Of a DNA stretch of 39,229 bases, positions 7,992 to 16,890 are shown piece by piece. The stretch is from NCBI GenBank assembly GCA_019234815.1, contig JAFALA010000020.1, forward strand, positions 1 through 39,229, given 5' to 3'. A program made the position numbers and the translations under genes. The number at the start of each line of letters is the position of its first letter. The stretch's first letter is position 1. Below the pieces are notes generated by a model. It ran no database searches and had not been told where the DNA came from. It saw only the letters and a program-made list of their open reading frames with translations. The stretch is from Burkholderiaceae bacterium. GTDB lineage: Bacteria; Pseudomonadota; Gammaproteobacteria; Burkholderiales; Burkholderiaceae_C.

Positions 7992-10589
7992 ATGTCGGGC
8001 CGGCCTGACATCGGCGTGGCGGAGCTGCGCCAGCACTTCCGCAGCGGCAAGCAGGAGCTGCTGAACCAGTTCAGGCAGGCCAAGCCCACGATTTCCGCCG
8101 CCTCGGCGCTGATGCGCAAGTTAGCCCGCCACGTCGACAGCACGCTGCAGACGCTCTGGCACCTGGCCCAGCTGCCGCCCGGCACGGCGCTGGCGGCCGT
8201 CGGCGGCTACGGCCGCGGCGAGCTGTTCCCCTATTCCGACGTCGACGTGCTGGTGCTGCTGCCCGACGGCATGGAAGCGCATCAGCCCGGCACCATCAAA
8301 TCCGGCATCGAAGCCTTTATCACCGCCTGCTGGGACGTCGGCCTGGAAATCGGCTCCTCGGTACGGACGCTGAGCGAATGCGTCAGCGAGGCTGACGGCG
8401 ACGTGACGGTCCAGACCGCCCTGCTGGAAGCCCGCTGGCTGGCAGGCGACAAGCCGCTGTTCCAGACCCTGGTGCAGCGCCTGCAGGCCGCCATGGACGC
8501 CAAGGCCTTCTTCCGCGCCAAGCTGCTGGAGATGCGCCAGCGCCACACCAAGTTCGACGAGACGCCCTACGCGCTGGAGCCCAACGCCAAGGAAAGCCCC
8601 GGCGGCCTGCGCGACCTGCAGGTGCTGATCTGGATCGCCCGCGCCGCTGGCCTTGGCAAGACCTGGCCCGAGCTCGCCAGTACCGGACTGATCACGCCGT
8701 TCGAAAGCCGCCAGCTGCAGCGCAACGAGGGCGTGCTCAAGCTGATCCGGGCGCGCCTGCACATCGTCGCCGGCCGGCGCGAAGACCGGCTGGTGTTCGA
8801 CTTGCAGCATGCGGTCGCCGAGAGCTTCGGCTACCAGTCGGACAAGACGCAGCGCGCCTCCGAAATCCTGATGCGGCGCTACTACTGGGCGGCCAAGGCC
8901 GTCACCCAGCTCAACCAGGTGCTGCTGCTGAACCTGGAGGACCGCATCAACGGCTCGCAGGATGCGCCCATGCGGCACATCACGCCGAATTTCCTGGACC
9001 GGGCGGGCATGCTGGAAGTGGTCAGCGACGATCTCTACGCGCGCGACCCGCACGCCATCCTCGACACCTTCCTGGTCTACGAACGCACCCCCGGCGTCAA
9101 GGGCCTGTCGGCCCGCACCCTGCGCGCCCTCTACAACGCGCGCGAGCTGATGAACAGCGCGTTCCGGCGCGATCCGGTCAACCGCGCGACCTTCATCAAG
9201 ATCCTGCAGGAAACGCAGGGCATCACGCACGCCTTCCGGCTGATGAACCAGACCTCGGTGCTGGGCCGCTACCTGTGGGTGTTTCGCCGCATCGTTGGCC
9301 AGATGCAGCACGACCTGTTCCACGTCTACACCGTCGACCAGCATATCCTGATGGTGCTGCGCAATATGCGCCGCTTCTTCATTCCCGAGCACACCCACGA
9401 ATACCCGTTCTGCTCGCAACTGGCGGCGCAGTGGGACAAGCCCTATCTGCTCTACATCGCCGCGCTGTTCCACGACGTGGCCAAGGGTCGCGGCGGCGAC
9501 CACTCGAACCTCGGCGCGACAGAGGTACGGCGCTTCTGCCGCGAGCACGGCCTGATGAAGGAAGACACCGAGCTGGTGGAATTCCTGGTCAAGAACCACC
9601 TGACGCATTCGCGCGTGGCGCAAAAAGAAGACCTGTCCGATCCGGAGGTCGTGGCAGCCTACGCCAAGCTGGTCGGCGACGAACGCCATCTCACCGGCCT
9701 GTACCTGCTGACGGTGGCCGACATCCGCGGCACCAGCCCCAAGGTCTGGAATGCCTGGAAGGGCAAGATGCTTGAGGATCTCTATCGCATCACGCTGCGC
9801 GCCCTGGGCGGCTCCAGCCCCAGCCGCGACGCCGAAATCGAGGCCCGCAAGCAGGAAGCCCGCCAGATCCTGGCCCTGCATTCGGCCTTGCCGGGCACGG
9901 AGGTGCCGCTCTGGAACACGCTGCAGGTCAGCTACTTCGCCCGCCACGACGCCGGCGACCTGGCCTGGCACGCCCGCGCGCTGTGGCGGCATGTGGACGT
10001 GCCGGAGGTCGTGGTGCGCGCGCGCCCCTCGCCGGTCGGCGAGGGACTGCAGGTGCTGGTGTATTCGCCCGACCGGCCCGATCTGTTCGCCCGCATCTGC
10101 GGCTACTTCGACAGCGGCGGCTTCAACATTCTCGACGCCAAGGTACACACCACGCGCAGCGGCTTTGCGCTCGACACCTTCCAGGTGATCTCGCCCGAAC
10201 TCGACCTGCACCACCGCGACCTCGTCTCGCTGGTTGAGACGCGCCTGGCCGAAGCCTTGAGCGCGACCGGCCCCTTGCCCGAGCCAAAGAAGGGACGGCT
10301 TTCGAGGCGCGTGAAATCCTTTCCCTACACGCCGCGCATCAACCTGCGGCCGGACGAGCGCGCGCAGGCCTGGGTGCTGTCGGTCAGCGCGTCGGACCGG
10401 GCCGGCCTGCTGTACGCCATCGCCCGCGTGCTGGCCCGCCACCACATCAATCTCCAGTTGGCCAAGATCTCGACCCTGGGCGAGCGGGTCGAAGACACCT
10501 TCCTGGTCGATGGGCCGGCGCTGCAGCAGAACCGGCTGCAGCTGCAATTCGAAAGCGAATTGCTGGACGCCGTAGCCCTGAACCCCTGA
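7992..10589 (+). CDS. glnD: Bifunctional [PII] uridylyltransferase/uridylyl-removing enzyme GlnD
   Basis: An 865-residue nitrogen sensor that uridylylates PII proteins when glutamine is low and de-uridylylates them when it is high. The nucleotidyltransferase motif [17 protein letters not shown] is at about 71-87, with the catalytic DxD as D83 and D85. The HD hydrolase motif [14 protein letters not shown] is at about 490-503. Two C-terminal ACT domains, which bind glutamine, start near 686 ([16 protein letters not shown]) and 794 ([15 protein letters not shown]). The length is normal and the frame is intact. It begins 3 nt after the map stop, suggesting coupled translation. Confidence 0.98.
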   Translation: MSGRPDIGVAELRQHFRSGKQELLNQFRQAKPTISAASALMRKLARHVDSTLQTLWHLAQLPPGTALAAVGGYGRGELFPYSDVDVLVLLPDGMEAHQPGTIKSGIEAFITACWDVGLEIGSSVRTLSECVSEADGDVTVQTALLEARWLAGDKPLFQTLVQRLQAAMDAKAFFRAKLLEMRQRHTKFDETPYALEPNAKESPGGLRDLQVLIWIARAAGLGKTWPELASTGLITPFESRQLQRNEGVLKLIRARLHIVAGRREDRLVFDLQHAVAESFGYQSDKTQRASEILMRRYYWAAKAVTQLNQVLLLNLEDRINGSQDAPMRHITPNFLDRAGMLEVVSDDLYARDPHAILDTFLVYERTPGVKGLSARTLRALYNARELMNSAFRRDPVNRATFIKILQETQGITHAFRLMNQTSVLGRYLWVFRRIVGQMQHDLFHVYTVDQHILMVLRNMRRFFIPEHTHEYPFCSQLAAQWDKPYLLYIAALFHDVAKGRGGDHSNLGATEVRRFCREHGLMKEDTELVEFLVKNHLTHSRVAQKEDLSDPEVVAAYAKLVGDERHLTGLYLLTVADIRGTSPKVWNAWKGKMLEDLYRITLRALGGSSPSRDAEIEARKQEARQILALHSALPGTEVPLWNTLQVSYFARHDAGDLAWHARALWRHVDVPEVVVRARPSPVGEGLQVLVYSPDRPDLFARICGYFDSGGFNILDAKVHTTRSGFALDTFQVISPELDLHHRDLVSLVETRLAEALSATGPLPEPKKGRLSRRVKSFPYTPRINLRPDERAQAWVLSVSASDRAGLLYAIARVLARHHINLQLAKISTLGERVEDTFLVDGPALQQNRLQLQFESELLDAVALNP

Positions 10590-10613
10590 CACCCCTTCCA
10601 CCCAAGCCGCACC

Positions 10614-11672
10614 GTGGCCCAGCATCACATCATCTCCATTGACGACGCGCTGGCGCCCGAGACGCGCTTCGATGCCATCATCGACGTGCGCTCGCCCGCC
10701 GAATTTGCCGAAGACCACCTGCCCGGCGCACTGAACTGGCCAGTGCTGGACAACCAGGAGCGGCACGAAGTCGGCCTGCTCTATGCGCAATCGCCCTTCG
10801 AGGCCCGCAAGATGGGCGCAGCCTTGGTGGCGCGCAATATCGCCAGGCACCTGGAGACGCATGCCAAGGCGCTGCCCAAGCACTGGCAGCCGCTGGTGTA
10901 CTGCTGGCGCGGCGGACAGCGTTCGGGCGCGATGAACTGGTTCCTGGGCCAGGTGGGCTTCCGCTCGCGTCAGCTGCATGGCGGCTACAAGGCCTACCGC
11001 GCACGGGTCCGCCATGACCTGGACCGCCTGCCCGCCTCGCTTCAATTCACCGTGCTGTGCGGCAGAACCGGGTCCGGCAAGACCCGACTGCTTCAAGGCC
11101 TGGCCGATCAAGGCGCCCAGGTGCTGGACCTGGAAGCGCTGGCAGCCCATCGCGGCTCGGTGCTCGGCGCCCTGCCCGGCTGCCCGCAGCCGAGCCAAAA
11201 GGGCTTCGACAGCCTCGTCTGGCAGCAGTTGCGTCTGCTCGATCCGGCGCGGCCGATCTTCGTCGAAAGCGAAAGCCGCAAGGTTGGCCAGCTGCGGGTG
11301 CCTGAAGTCCTGCACGAGCGCATGCGCCTGCAGGGCCGCTGCATCTGGATCGACATGCCGACCGACGGGCGTGTGCAGCTGCTGCTGGAGGACTATGCGC
11401 ACTTCTGCGCCGATCCCGAGCAGTTTTGCGCCCTGCTCAACAAACTCGTCACCCTGCGCGGACGCGAACGCGTCAGCCAGTGGCAATCGCAGGCCCGCGT
11501 TGGCCGCTGGGCCGAGGTCTTTGCAGCACTGATGCTCGAGCACTACGACCCCGGCTACGAGCGCTCGTTGCTGGGGCACTATCCGCAGCTGGCGCAGGCG
11601 CCGCGCATGGCGCTGGCGGATGCGGCGCCTGCATCCATCGCGGATGCGGCGCGCCGCCTGCTAGCGGCTTGA
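10614..11672 (+). CDS. mnmH: tRNA 2-selenouridine/geranyl-2-thiouridine synthase MnmH (SelU)
   Basis: A 352-residue enzyme that replaces sulfur by selenium at the 2-thio position of wobble uridine 34 in tRNA-Lys, -Glu and -Gln, through a geranylated intermediate. The N-terminal rhodanese domain has the active-site loop CWRGGQRSG with Cys97. The C-terminal P-loop domain has the Walker A motif GRTGSGKT at 150-157. The start is GTG 10614, because the only in-frame upstream codon stretch is closed by the glnD stop at 10587-10589. No selD gene is in the window. The enzyme implies that selenophosphate synthetase is encoded elsewhere. Confidence 0.95.
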   Translation: MAQHHIISIDDALAPETRFDAIIDVRSPAEFAEDHLPGALNWPVLDNQERHEVGLLYAQSPFEARKMGAALVARNIARHLETHAKALPKHWQPLVYCWRGGQRSGAMNWFLGQVGFRSRQLHGGYKAYRARVRHDLDRLPASLQFTVLCGRTGSGKTRLLQGLADQGAQVLDLEALAAHRGSVLGALPGCPQPSQKGFDSLVWQQLRLLDPARPIFVESESRKVGQLRVPEVLHERMRLQGRCIWIDMPTDGRVQLLLEDYAHFCADPEQFCALLNKLVTLRGRERVSQWQSQARVGRWAEVFAALMLEHYDPGYERSLLGHYPQLAQAPRMALADAAPASIADAARRLLAA

Positions 11673-11887
11673 CGTCTGTCCAATCCGACCTAAAACCCGC
11701 CCCAAAACCCGCTCCAAACCAGCGTACAAATTCGAACAATTGATTTGCACCCGGCAAAACAAAGTTCACGCTTTTGCAGGACAGTCAGCGAATTATGTGG
11801 ACGCTTCCAGCACCAGCTCGCCCAGCACCATCGCCGTGATGGGGCAAACCGGCAACCACCCCTATCCCTGCCGAATAGGGGTTGATC
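11673..11887. other. Intergenic region after mnmH with an inverted repeat
   Basis: No convincing gene is seen. There is an imperfect direct repeat AAAACCCGCYCCAAA near 11691-11719. An inverted repeat CCCCTAT (about 11859-11865) / ATAGGGG (about 11875-11881) has a 9-nt loop and no T-run after it. On the minus strand a short open stretch could be read through 11800-11860, but it has no supported start. The A/T-richer block around 11720-11800 is the likeliest place for a promoter of the downstream membrane-protein genes. Confidence 0.4.
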
Positions 11888-11927
11888 TTGATGCTCGTCA
11901 ACGCGGCTGCCATGAGAGCATGGCAGC
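11888..11927 (+). promoter_or_regulatory. FNR/Anr-like box followed by a perfect hairpin at the DUF2189 start
   Basis: TTGATGCTCGTCAA (11888-11901) matches the FNR/Anr consensus TTGAT-N4-ATCAA at 9 of 10 half-site bases. Five bases on, GCTGCCATG (11906-11914) and CATGGCAGC (11919-11927) form a perfect 9-bp stem with loop AGAG, ending at the base before ATG 11928. The base pairing is seen directly. Control of transcription by oxygen and of translation by the hairpin is inference. The box lies too close to the start codon for ordinary class II activation toward the plus strand, so it could act as a repressor site or serve the minus strand. Confidence 0.35.
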
Positions 11928-12737
11928 ATGATGAGCTTCATGACCACCAAATACACCGAGAAAGCCCTGCAGGAATCGCGCCGCTTTGGCGTCAAGCCCG
12001 TGCCCATGCTGCGCCCGCTGGGCTGGCTGGCGCGCGGCTGGCAGGACCTGCGGCACTGCGCCCTCGCATCGCTGCTGCAGGGCTTGCTGATGGCGGCCGC
12101 CGGCGCGCTGATTTTTGTGCTGGCCCACGACCGCTTCTGGCTGCTGGCGGGCGCCTTCAGCGGCTTCCTGCTGGTGGCGCCCATCCTGGCCACCGGGCTC
12201 TACGCCCTGAGCCGCCAACTGGAGCTGGGACGGCCGGCCGGTCTTTCCACGGTGTTCCAGGCATGGAAACCGCATGACGGCCGCCTGATCGCCTTCGGCC
12301 TGCTGCTGGCCCTCGCGGGCACCGGCTGGGTGCTGACCTCAGCGGCCCTGGTGCGCAGCTTTGCCGGCGTGCCCGTCAATACGCCGCACGACTTCCTGCG
12401 CCACGTCGTGCTCAACGACCGCTCGCACGTGTTCGAGGCCTGGCTGGCGCTCGGCGCGCTGCTGGCTGCGCCCATGTTCGCCTCGTCGCTGGTGGCCGTG
12501 CCCTTGATGCTGGACCGCCAGATCGGCGTGCTCGGCGCCGTCTTCACCAGTTGGCGCGCGGTGATGGAGTATCCGGCGCCGGTCGCGCTGTGGGCCGCAC
12601 TGATCATGTTCCTGACCCTGCTGGGCATGGCCACCGGCATGCTGGGCCTGATCGTGGTGCTGCCCTGGCTCGGCCATGCCAGCTGGCACGCCTACCGCGA
12701 CCTGGTCGAGCCCAAGGGGCTGGCCGCGATGGATTGA
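11928..12737 (+). CDS. DUF2189 family integral membrane protein
   Basis: A 269-residue membrane protein that I assign to the DUF2189 family from its N-terminal KPVPMLRPLGWLARGWQDL segment and its six or so hydrophobic segments (about 46-62, 67-88, 108-125, 155-175, 195-212 and 220-245). Its biochemical function is unknown. Two adjacent ATGs (11928, 11931) and a third at 11940 (MTTKYTEK) are possible starts. The first follows a perfect hairpin and has no clear Shine-Dalgarno. The DUF2788 gene starts 6 nt after its stop and the YitT gene follows, so the three form a likely operon. Confidence 0.85.
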   Translation: MMSFMTTKYTEKALQESRRFGVKPVPMLRPLGWLARGWQDLRHCALASLLQGLLMAAAGALIFVLAHDRFWLLAGAFSGFLLVAPILATGLYALSRQLELGRPAGLSTVFQAWKPHDGRLIAFGLLLALAGTGWVLTSAALVRSFAGVPVNTPHDFLRHVVLNDRSHVFEAWLALGALLAAPMFASSLVAVPLMLDRQIGVLGAVFTSWRAVMEYPAPVALWAALIMFLTLLGMATGMLGLIVVLPWLGHASWHAYRDLVEPKGLAAMD

Positions 12738-12743
12738 CCCACC

Positions 12744-12962
12744 ATGTTCGGATTCACAGAAGAACAGATCGCCCAGTTCGGCCTGACTTTCGGCGTCACC
12801 GCCTTCATGCTGTACATGGTGTTCATCATCATCCAGCTGGCGCGCGAATCCAAGGCAGGCCGCTTCGGCACCTTCGTGCTGCTGCTGGGCCTGGGCTTCG
12901 GGCTGGTGGGCTTTGCCGCCAAGGGGCTGATCAAGTTTTTCCTGGCCGGCATCATTGAATAA
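12744..12962 (+). CDS. DUF2788 small membrane protein
   Basis: A 72-residue protein with two hydrophobic segments (about 12-32 and 42-66) separated by the charged ARESKAGRFG turn. The opening MFGFTEEQIAQFGLTFGVT and the GRFGTFVLLLGLGFGLVGFAAK segment are the features I recognise from the DUF2788 family. Its function is unknown. It lies 6 nt after the DUF2189 gene and 3 nt before the YitT gene, so co-expression is near certain. Confidence 0.88.
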   Translation: MFGFTEEQIAQFGLTFGVTAFMLYMVFIIIQLARESKAGRFGTFVLLLGLGFGLVGFAAKGLIKFFLAGIIE

Positions 12963-12965
12963 GCA

Positions 12966-13589
12966 ATGGCAGCGACTCTCAAGGCCGTCACGCGCAGCTT
13001 CCGGCACACCCACTTCGAAGACGCGCAGGCGCTGATCACCGGCACCTTGTTTGTTGCGCTGGGCGTGACCCTGTTCAAGCAGGTCGGGATGCTGACCGGC
13101 GGCACGGTGGGCATCGCCTTCCTGCTGCACTACGTATTTCGCCAGCCCTTCGGCGCGCTGTTTTTCTGCCTGAACCTGCCGTTCTACTGGCTGGCCTATC
13201 GGCGCCTGGGGCTGCCCATGGCGCTCAAGACGCTGCTGGCCGTCACGCTGATGTCCGTCCTGTCGGAAACCATGCCGCGATGGCTGCAGATCGCCTCGCT
13301 CAGCCCGTGGTTTGCGGCGCTGGCGGGCGGGCTGCTGATCGGCGCAGGCATGGTGATCCTATTCCGCCACCGCTCCAGCCTGGGCGGCCTGAATGTGCTG
13401 GTGCTGTACCTGCAGGACCGCTACGGCTGGCGGGCCGGCTATGTGCAGGCCGGACTGGACGGCGCCATCCTGCTCTGCGCCTTGCCCGTGGTGGCGCCCG
13501 AGCGCGTTGCGCTGTCGATGGTGGGCATGCTGGCGATCAATGCCGCCCTGGCCATCAACCACCGCCCTGGGCGTTACACGGCGCTTTGA
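12966..13589 (+). CDS. YitT family membrane protein
   Basis: A 207-residue polytopic inner-membrane protein with about five to six membrane segments and the YitT-family motif VGMLTGGTVGIAFLLHY near 35-51 and RHRSSLGGLNVLVLYLQ near 137-153. Only the membrane portion is present; the C-terminal DUF2179 domain found in Bacillus members is absent, as is usual in Proteobacteria. The function is unknown. It ends 10 nt before the stop of the convergent hydrolase gene, with no room for a conventional terminator between them. Confidence 0.9.
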   Translation: MAATLKAVTRSFRHTHFEDAQALITGTLFVALGVTLFKQVGMLTGGTVGIAFLLHYVFRQPFGALFFCLNLPFYWLAYRRLGLPMALKTLLAVTLMSVLSETMPRWLQIASLSPWFAALAGGLLIGAGMVILFRHRSSLGGLNVLVLYLQDRYGWRAGYVQAGLDGAILLCALPVVAPERVALSMVGMLAINAALAINHRPGRYTAL

Positions 13590-13599
13590 ACGCGCCCCC

Positions 13600-14478
13600 T
13601 CAGAGCAGCGGGCTGTACCAGCGCAAGTCCAGCAGTTGTCGCGTCAGCTGATAGAGCCGGCCCTCGGGGTCGACGAAATCGTGCAGGATGTTGAAGTGAT
13701 TCAGGCCCGACAAGGTGGCGCACACCGGCACGGCGCGCTCGCCCCATTGTGAACGCAGCACTTGCGTCTGGCGGTGGAATTCATCGCTTTCGTCGGCGCC
13801 CACCACGGCATAGTGCGGCGCGGCGGGCGCGGGATAGTGAATGGGGCTCAGTCGCTTGGCGGCAGCCGGCGTCAGCTGCAGATCGGCCTGGACCGACGCC
13901 ACGTTCAGCAGCGGCTTGAGGTCGTGCAGGCCGGAGATCGACAGCGCCCCCTTCACCAGCTGGCGCGGCAGGTCGGCGCCCAGGGACTTCCACTCGCAGC
14001 AGCTCAACATCGCCGCCAGCGTGCCGCCGGCCGAATGTCCCACGACATAAATGCGATTGGGATCGCCGCCAAAATCAGCGATGTTGCGCCAGACCCAGGC
14101 CAGCACCTGCGCCATCTGCATGGAGATCTGCTCCACATTGACCGCGGGGCAATGGCCGTAATTGGGAATCACCACCATGGCGCCCGCCTGCGCATAGACC
14201 GCAGCGACGAACGAATGGTCCGACTTGTCGAAGGCACGCCAGTAGGCGCCATGAATGAACACCAGCACGGGCGCCTTGGACGCCGTGCTCGGGAAAATAT
14301 CCAGGCACTCCGACGCATCGCTGCCGGGACCTGCATAGGGAATGTCGAGGATGCACGGCGCGCTGCGGCGAACCAGGGCTGAGGCCTCGGCCCAGCGGCC
14401 CAGCAGATGCGCCGAATTCGAGACGCGAGCCAGGTTGTCGTACTGCGCCTCAAACCATTCGGGCGTTCGTTTCAGCAT
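13600..14478 (-). CDS. Alpha/beta hydrolase (carboxylesterase / arylformamidase-like)
   Basis: A 292-residue cytoplasmic alpha/beta hydrolase. The oxyanion-hole motif HGAYWR is at 76-81, the nucleophile elbow GHSAGG has S149, the acid is D229 or E230 in GADESDEF, and the general base is H261 in SGLNHFNI. The HGxxW and GLNHF arrangement resembles kynurenine-formamidase-like esterases more than lipases. The start ATG 14478 has GAGGAG 7 nt upstream. It stands alone on the minus strand with no tryptophan-catabolism genes beside it, so formamidase activity is only a possibility. Confidence 0.85.
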   Translation of the reverse strand: MLKRTPEWFEAQYDNLARVSNSAHLLGRWAEASALVRRSAPCILDIPYAGPGSDASECLDIFPSTASKAPVLVFIHGAYWRAFDKSDHSFVAAVYAQAGAMVVIPNYGHCPAVNVEQISMQMAQVLAWVWRNIADFGGDPNRIYVVGHSAGGTLAAMLSCCEWKSLGADLPRQLVKGALSISGLHDLKPLLNVASVQADLQLTPAAAKRLSPIHYPAPAAPHYAVVGADESDEFHRQTQVLRSQWGERAVPVCATLSGLNHFNILHDFVDPEGRLYQLTRQLLDLRWYSPLL

Positions 14479-14609
14479 CGCGGACTCCTCATACCATCAC
14501 CGCTCGAGTGTCGCCGCAGCACGGCAAACCGATGGCCGGAATACCTGCCCATTTCCGGCCTTGCAATTTCTGGTTACGCTACGCGCTTTGCAACCCGTGG
14601 GAGTCCTTC

Positions 14610-14942
14610 ATGTCGGACAGCGAAGAATTGGCCAAGCTCGGCGAACTGCATCGTTCGGGCGTACTTTCGGACGAGGAGTTCGCACGCGCCAAGGCCAAGC
14701 TATTGAATGCGACCTACCAGTCGAATTCCAACAACGCCGGCACCGGCACCGCCCTGCAAAGTCTCAAACGCAGCCGCACCGACTGCTGGCTAGGCGGCGT
14801 TTGCGGCGGCCTGGCCGAAGCGACCGACATGCCGTCCTGGGTCTGGCGTCTGCTGTTCGTGCTGCTCATGGTCTGCGCCGGCAGCGGCATCCTGTTCTAC
14901 CTGCTGCTGTGGTTTTTCGTGCCGCAGGAAGCCAGCGCCTGA
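14610..14942 (+). CDS. SHOCT and PspC domain protein
   Basis: A 110-residue protein. Residues about 5-30 (LAKLGELHRSGVLSDEEFA) form a SHOCT motif, a short C-terminal-type oligomerisation segment here at the N-terminus. After a Ser/Asn/Gly linker, residues about 53-107 form a PspC domain (GVCGGLAEATDMPSWVWRLLF) with a membrane helix ending in WFFVPQEA. PspC-like proteins sense envelope stress, and no other psp genes are near. The ATG at 14610 has GGAG 6 nt upstream, which favours it over the longer frame starting at 14508. Confidence 0.88.
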   Translation: MSDSEELAKLGELHRSGVLSDEEFARAKAKLLNATYQSNSNNAGTGTALQSLKRSRTDCWLGGVCGGLAEATDMPSWVWRLLFVLLMVCAGSGILFYLLLWFFVPQEASA

Positions 14943-14954
14943 ACCTTTGCTGAT

Positions 14955-14975
14955 GCCGGCGCAACGCCCGCCGGC
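14955..14975. other. GC-rich inverted repeat after the PspC gene
   Basis: GCCGGCG (14955-14961) and CGCCGGC (14969-14975) form a perfect 7-bp stem with a 7-nt loop, 13 nt after the SHOCT-PspC stop. No T-run follows on the plus strand, so it is at best a weak or Rho-assisted terminator. Confidence 0.35.
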
Positions 14976-15064
14976 TCCACCCGTCCAATCCTGAACTGCC
15001 CAGGAAATCCAGGACATGCCATGCGCTAGAGTCCAGGGCATTGCAGTACGGAAGTATCGATGTC

Positions 15065-15931
15065 ATGAGCTCACGTCGTTTCGCGATCACCGCGACGGAC
15101 CGCTATCTTGGCGTGTTTGACGCCTTTCTGGAGCAGGGATGGACCCCCGTGAAGCTCTTCACCGGCGTGACCGACGACCGCATGCATCAGAACAAAGCGG
15201 TCATTGCCCGCGCGGAGGCCTTGAAAATCGACATCCAGTTCTCGCGTCTGGACGAGCGGGCCCTGGCCGACCTGGCTGAGCGGGATTGCGATTTGCTTGT
15301 GGTGGCCAGCTACCGCTGGCGCATCGGCGACTGGCAGGCTTACCTGCCCAAGGCCATCAATTTCCACCCCTCGCCGCTGCCCTACGGCCGCGGCCCCTAC
15401 CCCATTGTGGAAGGCATCCTGTCAGGGCAGCAGCTCTGGGGCAGCACCTGCCACAAGGTGGCGAAGGACTTTGACGTTGGCGACATCCTGGCCCAGAAGC
15501 TGTTCAGGACCGCCACCGACGAGACCCACGAGACCCTGGACCTGAAGACGCAAATCGCCAGCCGCCAACTGGCCGGCAGGGTGGCATCCGAACTCGACGC
15601 GCTTTGGGGGCAAGCCAAACCGCAAGGCCCGGGAACATACACGCCCTATTTCACCGAAGCGCAGCGGACGCTGAATTTCAACGACAGCGCTCAGACCCTG
15701 GAGCGCCAGATCCGCGCCTTCGGGCGTTGGGAGGTTCTGGCGCGCGTGGACAAGGCCTGGCTGCACGTGCACCGTGCGCAGTGCTGGACCGAGCTCCACA
15801 GCGTCCCGCCGGGCACCCTGGTGCACTCCGACGGCCAGCGCTTCGTGGTGGCCTGCAGCGATGGATTCGTGGCGCTGCTGGAATGGCACCTGATGGGGGC
15901 CGACATACGGACAGGGACGCCGATTCGGTGA
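15065..15931 (+). CDS. Formyltransferase family protein (Fmt-like)
   Basis: A 288-residue protein with a formyltransferase domain (about 1-200) and a C-terminal Fmt-like domain (about 205-280). The catalytic triad of 10-formyl-THF-dependent formyltransferases is visible: N99 and H101 in INFHPSPLP, and D137 in KDFDVGDIL. It is not beside def, so it is probably not the housekeeping methionyl-tRNA formyltransferase. The loop PYGRGPYPIVEGILSG differs from the RWRGAAPIQ of E. coli Fmt. The ATG at 15065 has GGAAG about 11 nt upstream; an in-frame TTG at 15041 is less likely. The acceptor (tRNA, amino sugar or other) is unknown. Confidence 0.82.
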   Translation: MSSRRFAITATDRYLGVFDAFLEQGWTPVKLFTGVTDDRMHQNKAVIARAEALKIDIQFSRLDERALADLAERDCDLLVVASYRWRIGDWQAYLPKAINFHPSPLPYGRGPYPIVEGILSGQQLWGSTCHKVAKDFDVGDILAQKLFRTATDETHETLDLKTQIASRQLAGRVASELDALWGQAKPQGPGTYTPYFTEAQRTLNFNDSAQTLERQIRAFGRWEVLARVDKAWLHVHRAQCWTELHSVPPGTLVHSDGQRFVVACSDGFVALLEWHLMGADIRTGTPIR

Positions 15932-15988
15932 CGACGACGCCCCTCGCGGGTTGGGTGCTGAGGCCTCCTTGAGACCTCGGCTGGGCCA

Positions 15989-16294
15989 TCAGTCTGGCAC
16001 CACGCACCTAGATTCGCGCAGCACCTCGCAAACCTGGATCGAGTACTCGGTGTAAAACGCCTCGCGGCCTTGCTTCTTTGCCGCGACATGATCGATTTGC
16101 GTGGACCAGGCCCTTTGGCTTTCCTGGTCCTTGAACTCCACGATCGTGACGCGCTCGCCATCTTCCGCCACAAAGGCCTTGTGGGACAGATAACCCGGCA
16201 TGCTTTTGGCCAGTTCGGAAATCTTGGGGGCCAGCGCCAGATAGGCTTCGCGAGCTTCATCGCGCAAGCGCGAGCGAAATACTGTGACGATCAT
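15989..16294 (-). CDS. Antibiotic biosynthesis monooxygenase (ABM) domain protein
   Basis: A 101-residue ferredoxin-like dimeric alpha/beta-barrel protein of the ABM type. The pattern MIVTVFRSRLRDEAREAYL...MPGYLSHKAF...VTIVEFKDQESQRAW is typical of small quinol-oxidising monooxygenases and heme-binding relatives. No heme-oxygenase Asn/Trp signature can be asserted. The ATG 16294 has AAGGA 8 nt upstream. It lies 37 nt downstream of the DUF2059 gene on the same strand. The substrate is unknown. Confidence 0.8.
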   Translation of the reverse strand: MIVTVFRSRLRDEAREAYLALAPKISELAKSMPGYLSHKAFVAEDGERVTIVEFKDQESQRAWSTQIDHVAAKKQGREAFYTEYSIQVCEVLRESRCVVPD

Positions 16295-16331
16295 TTGGGA
16301 TTCCTTTTACGCTTGATCTGTTGTACTTGAT

Positions 16332-16835
16332 CTATTCATCGGCGACTTTCATCTCGCTCATGAAATCTTCCTGGATCTTCTGCAGCTTCGGTGCCGTTCC
16401 GGCAAGCAGGCCCTGAACGTCCACCATGGTCTTCTGCACCAACAGCGGCATCTTGTTGATCACCGCCTGGCCGGCGGGCGTCTTGTAAAACGACAGCATG
16501 CCGCGCACCTCCTCTTCCGTGAAGGTCTCCTTGTAGAGGCGCACGCACATCGGCTCGAACTTCTCCCAGGCCAGTTCGTCATGCATCAGCGAAAGCGTCC
16601 TGCTTTTCATATTGTCGATGGCCTGCTGCTGCCTGGCCGTCGGCACTTTCCCATTCAGGGCCTGTTGAATCGCGTTGTTCACCAATGTGCCGAACTGGGC
16701 TTGCATGCCGTCCAGAAGCTTTTGCGCATGCGTCACCGCCATCAACTGCTTCACGGCGCCGTCGCTGGCCGGCGCGGCCATGGCGGCTGTCGAGCTGAAC
16801 AACAGGGCAAGCAGGACATTTCTCAGCACGTTCAT
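16332..16835 (-). CDS. DUF2059 family exported protein
   Basis: A 167-residue protein with a signal peptide (MNVLRNVLLALLFSSTAAMA, cleavage near AMAAP) and a DUF2059 domain. The recognisable segment is YKETFTEEEVRGMLSFYKT followed by PAGQAVINKMP, near residues 101-133. It is predicted to be periplasmic, function unknown. The start ATG 16835 has AAGGAA 5 nt upstream; a longer frame from 16859 would push the signal peptide inward. It is separated by 92 nt from the upstream DUF748 gene. Confidence 0.88.
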   Translation of the reverse strand: MNVLRNVLLALLFSSTAAMAAPASDGAVKQLMAVTHAQKLLDGMQAQFGTLVNNAIQQALNGKVPTARQQQAIDNMKSRTLSLMHDELAWEKFEPMCVRLYKETFTEEEVRGMLSFYKTPAGQAVINKMPLLVQKTMVDVQGLLAGTAPKLQKIQEDFMSEMKVADE

Positions 16836-16890
16836 ATGGTTCCTTCCCCCACGATTCAAGTTCTCCGGATTACATCACCGCAAGATGACA

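Noticed and set aside
7992..8012. Near-palindrome TGTCGGGCCGGCCTGACA at the glnD start
   Set aside because: It lies inside the coding sequence three codons in and fits a chance GC-rich palindrome; no operator family is recognised.
6294..8036. 580-residue minus-strand open frame
   Set aside because: Antisense to uppP and map, both of which are clearly real.
10678..11004. Possible frameshift or second gene inside mnmH
   Set aside because: The mnmH frame is continuous through the rhodanese and P-loop motifs; the other frame is a shadow.
8121..11579. 1152-residue minus-strand open frame
   Set aside because: It lies antisense to glnD and mnmH, is full of His, Gln, Arg and Gly as expected for a mirror frame in high-GC DNA, and shows no domain.
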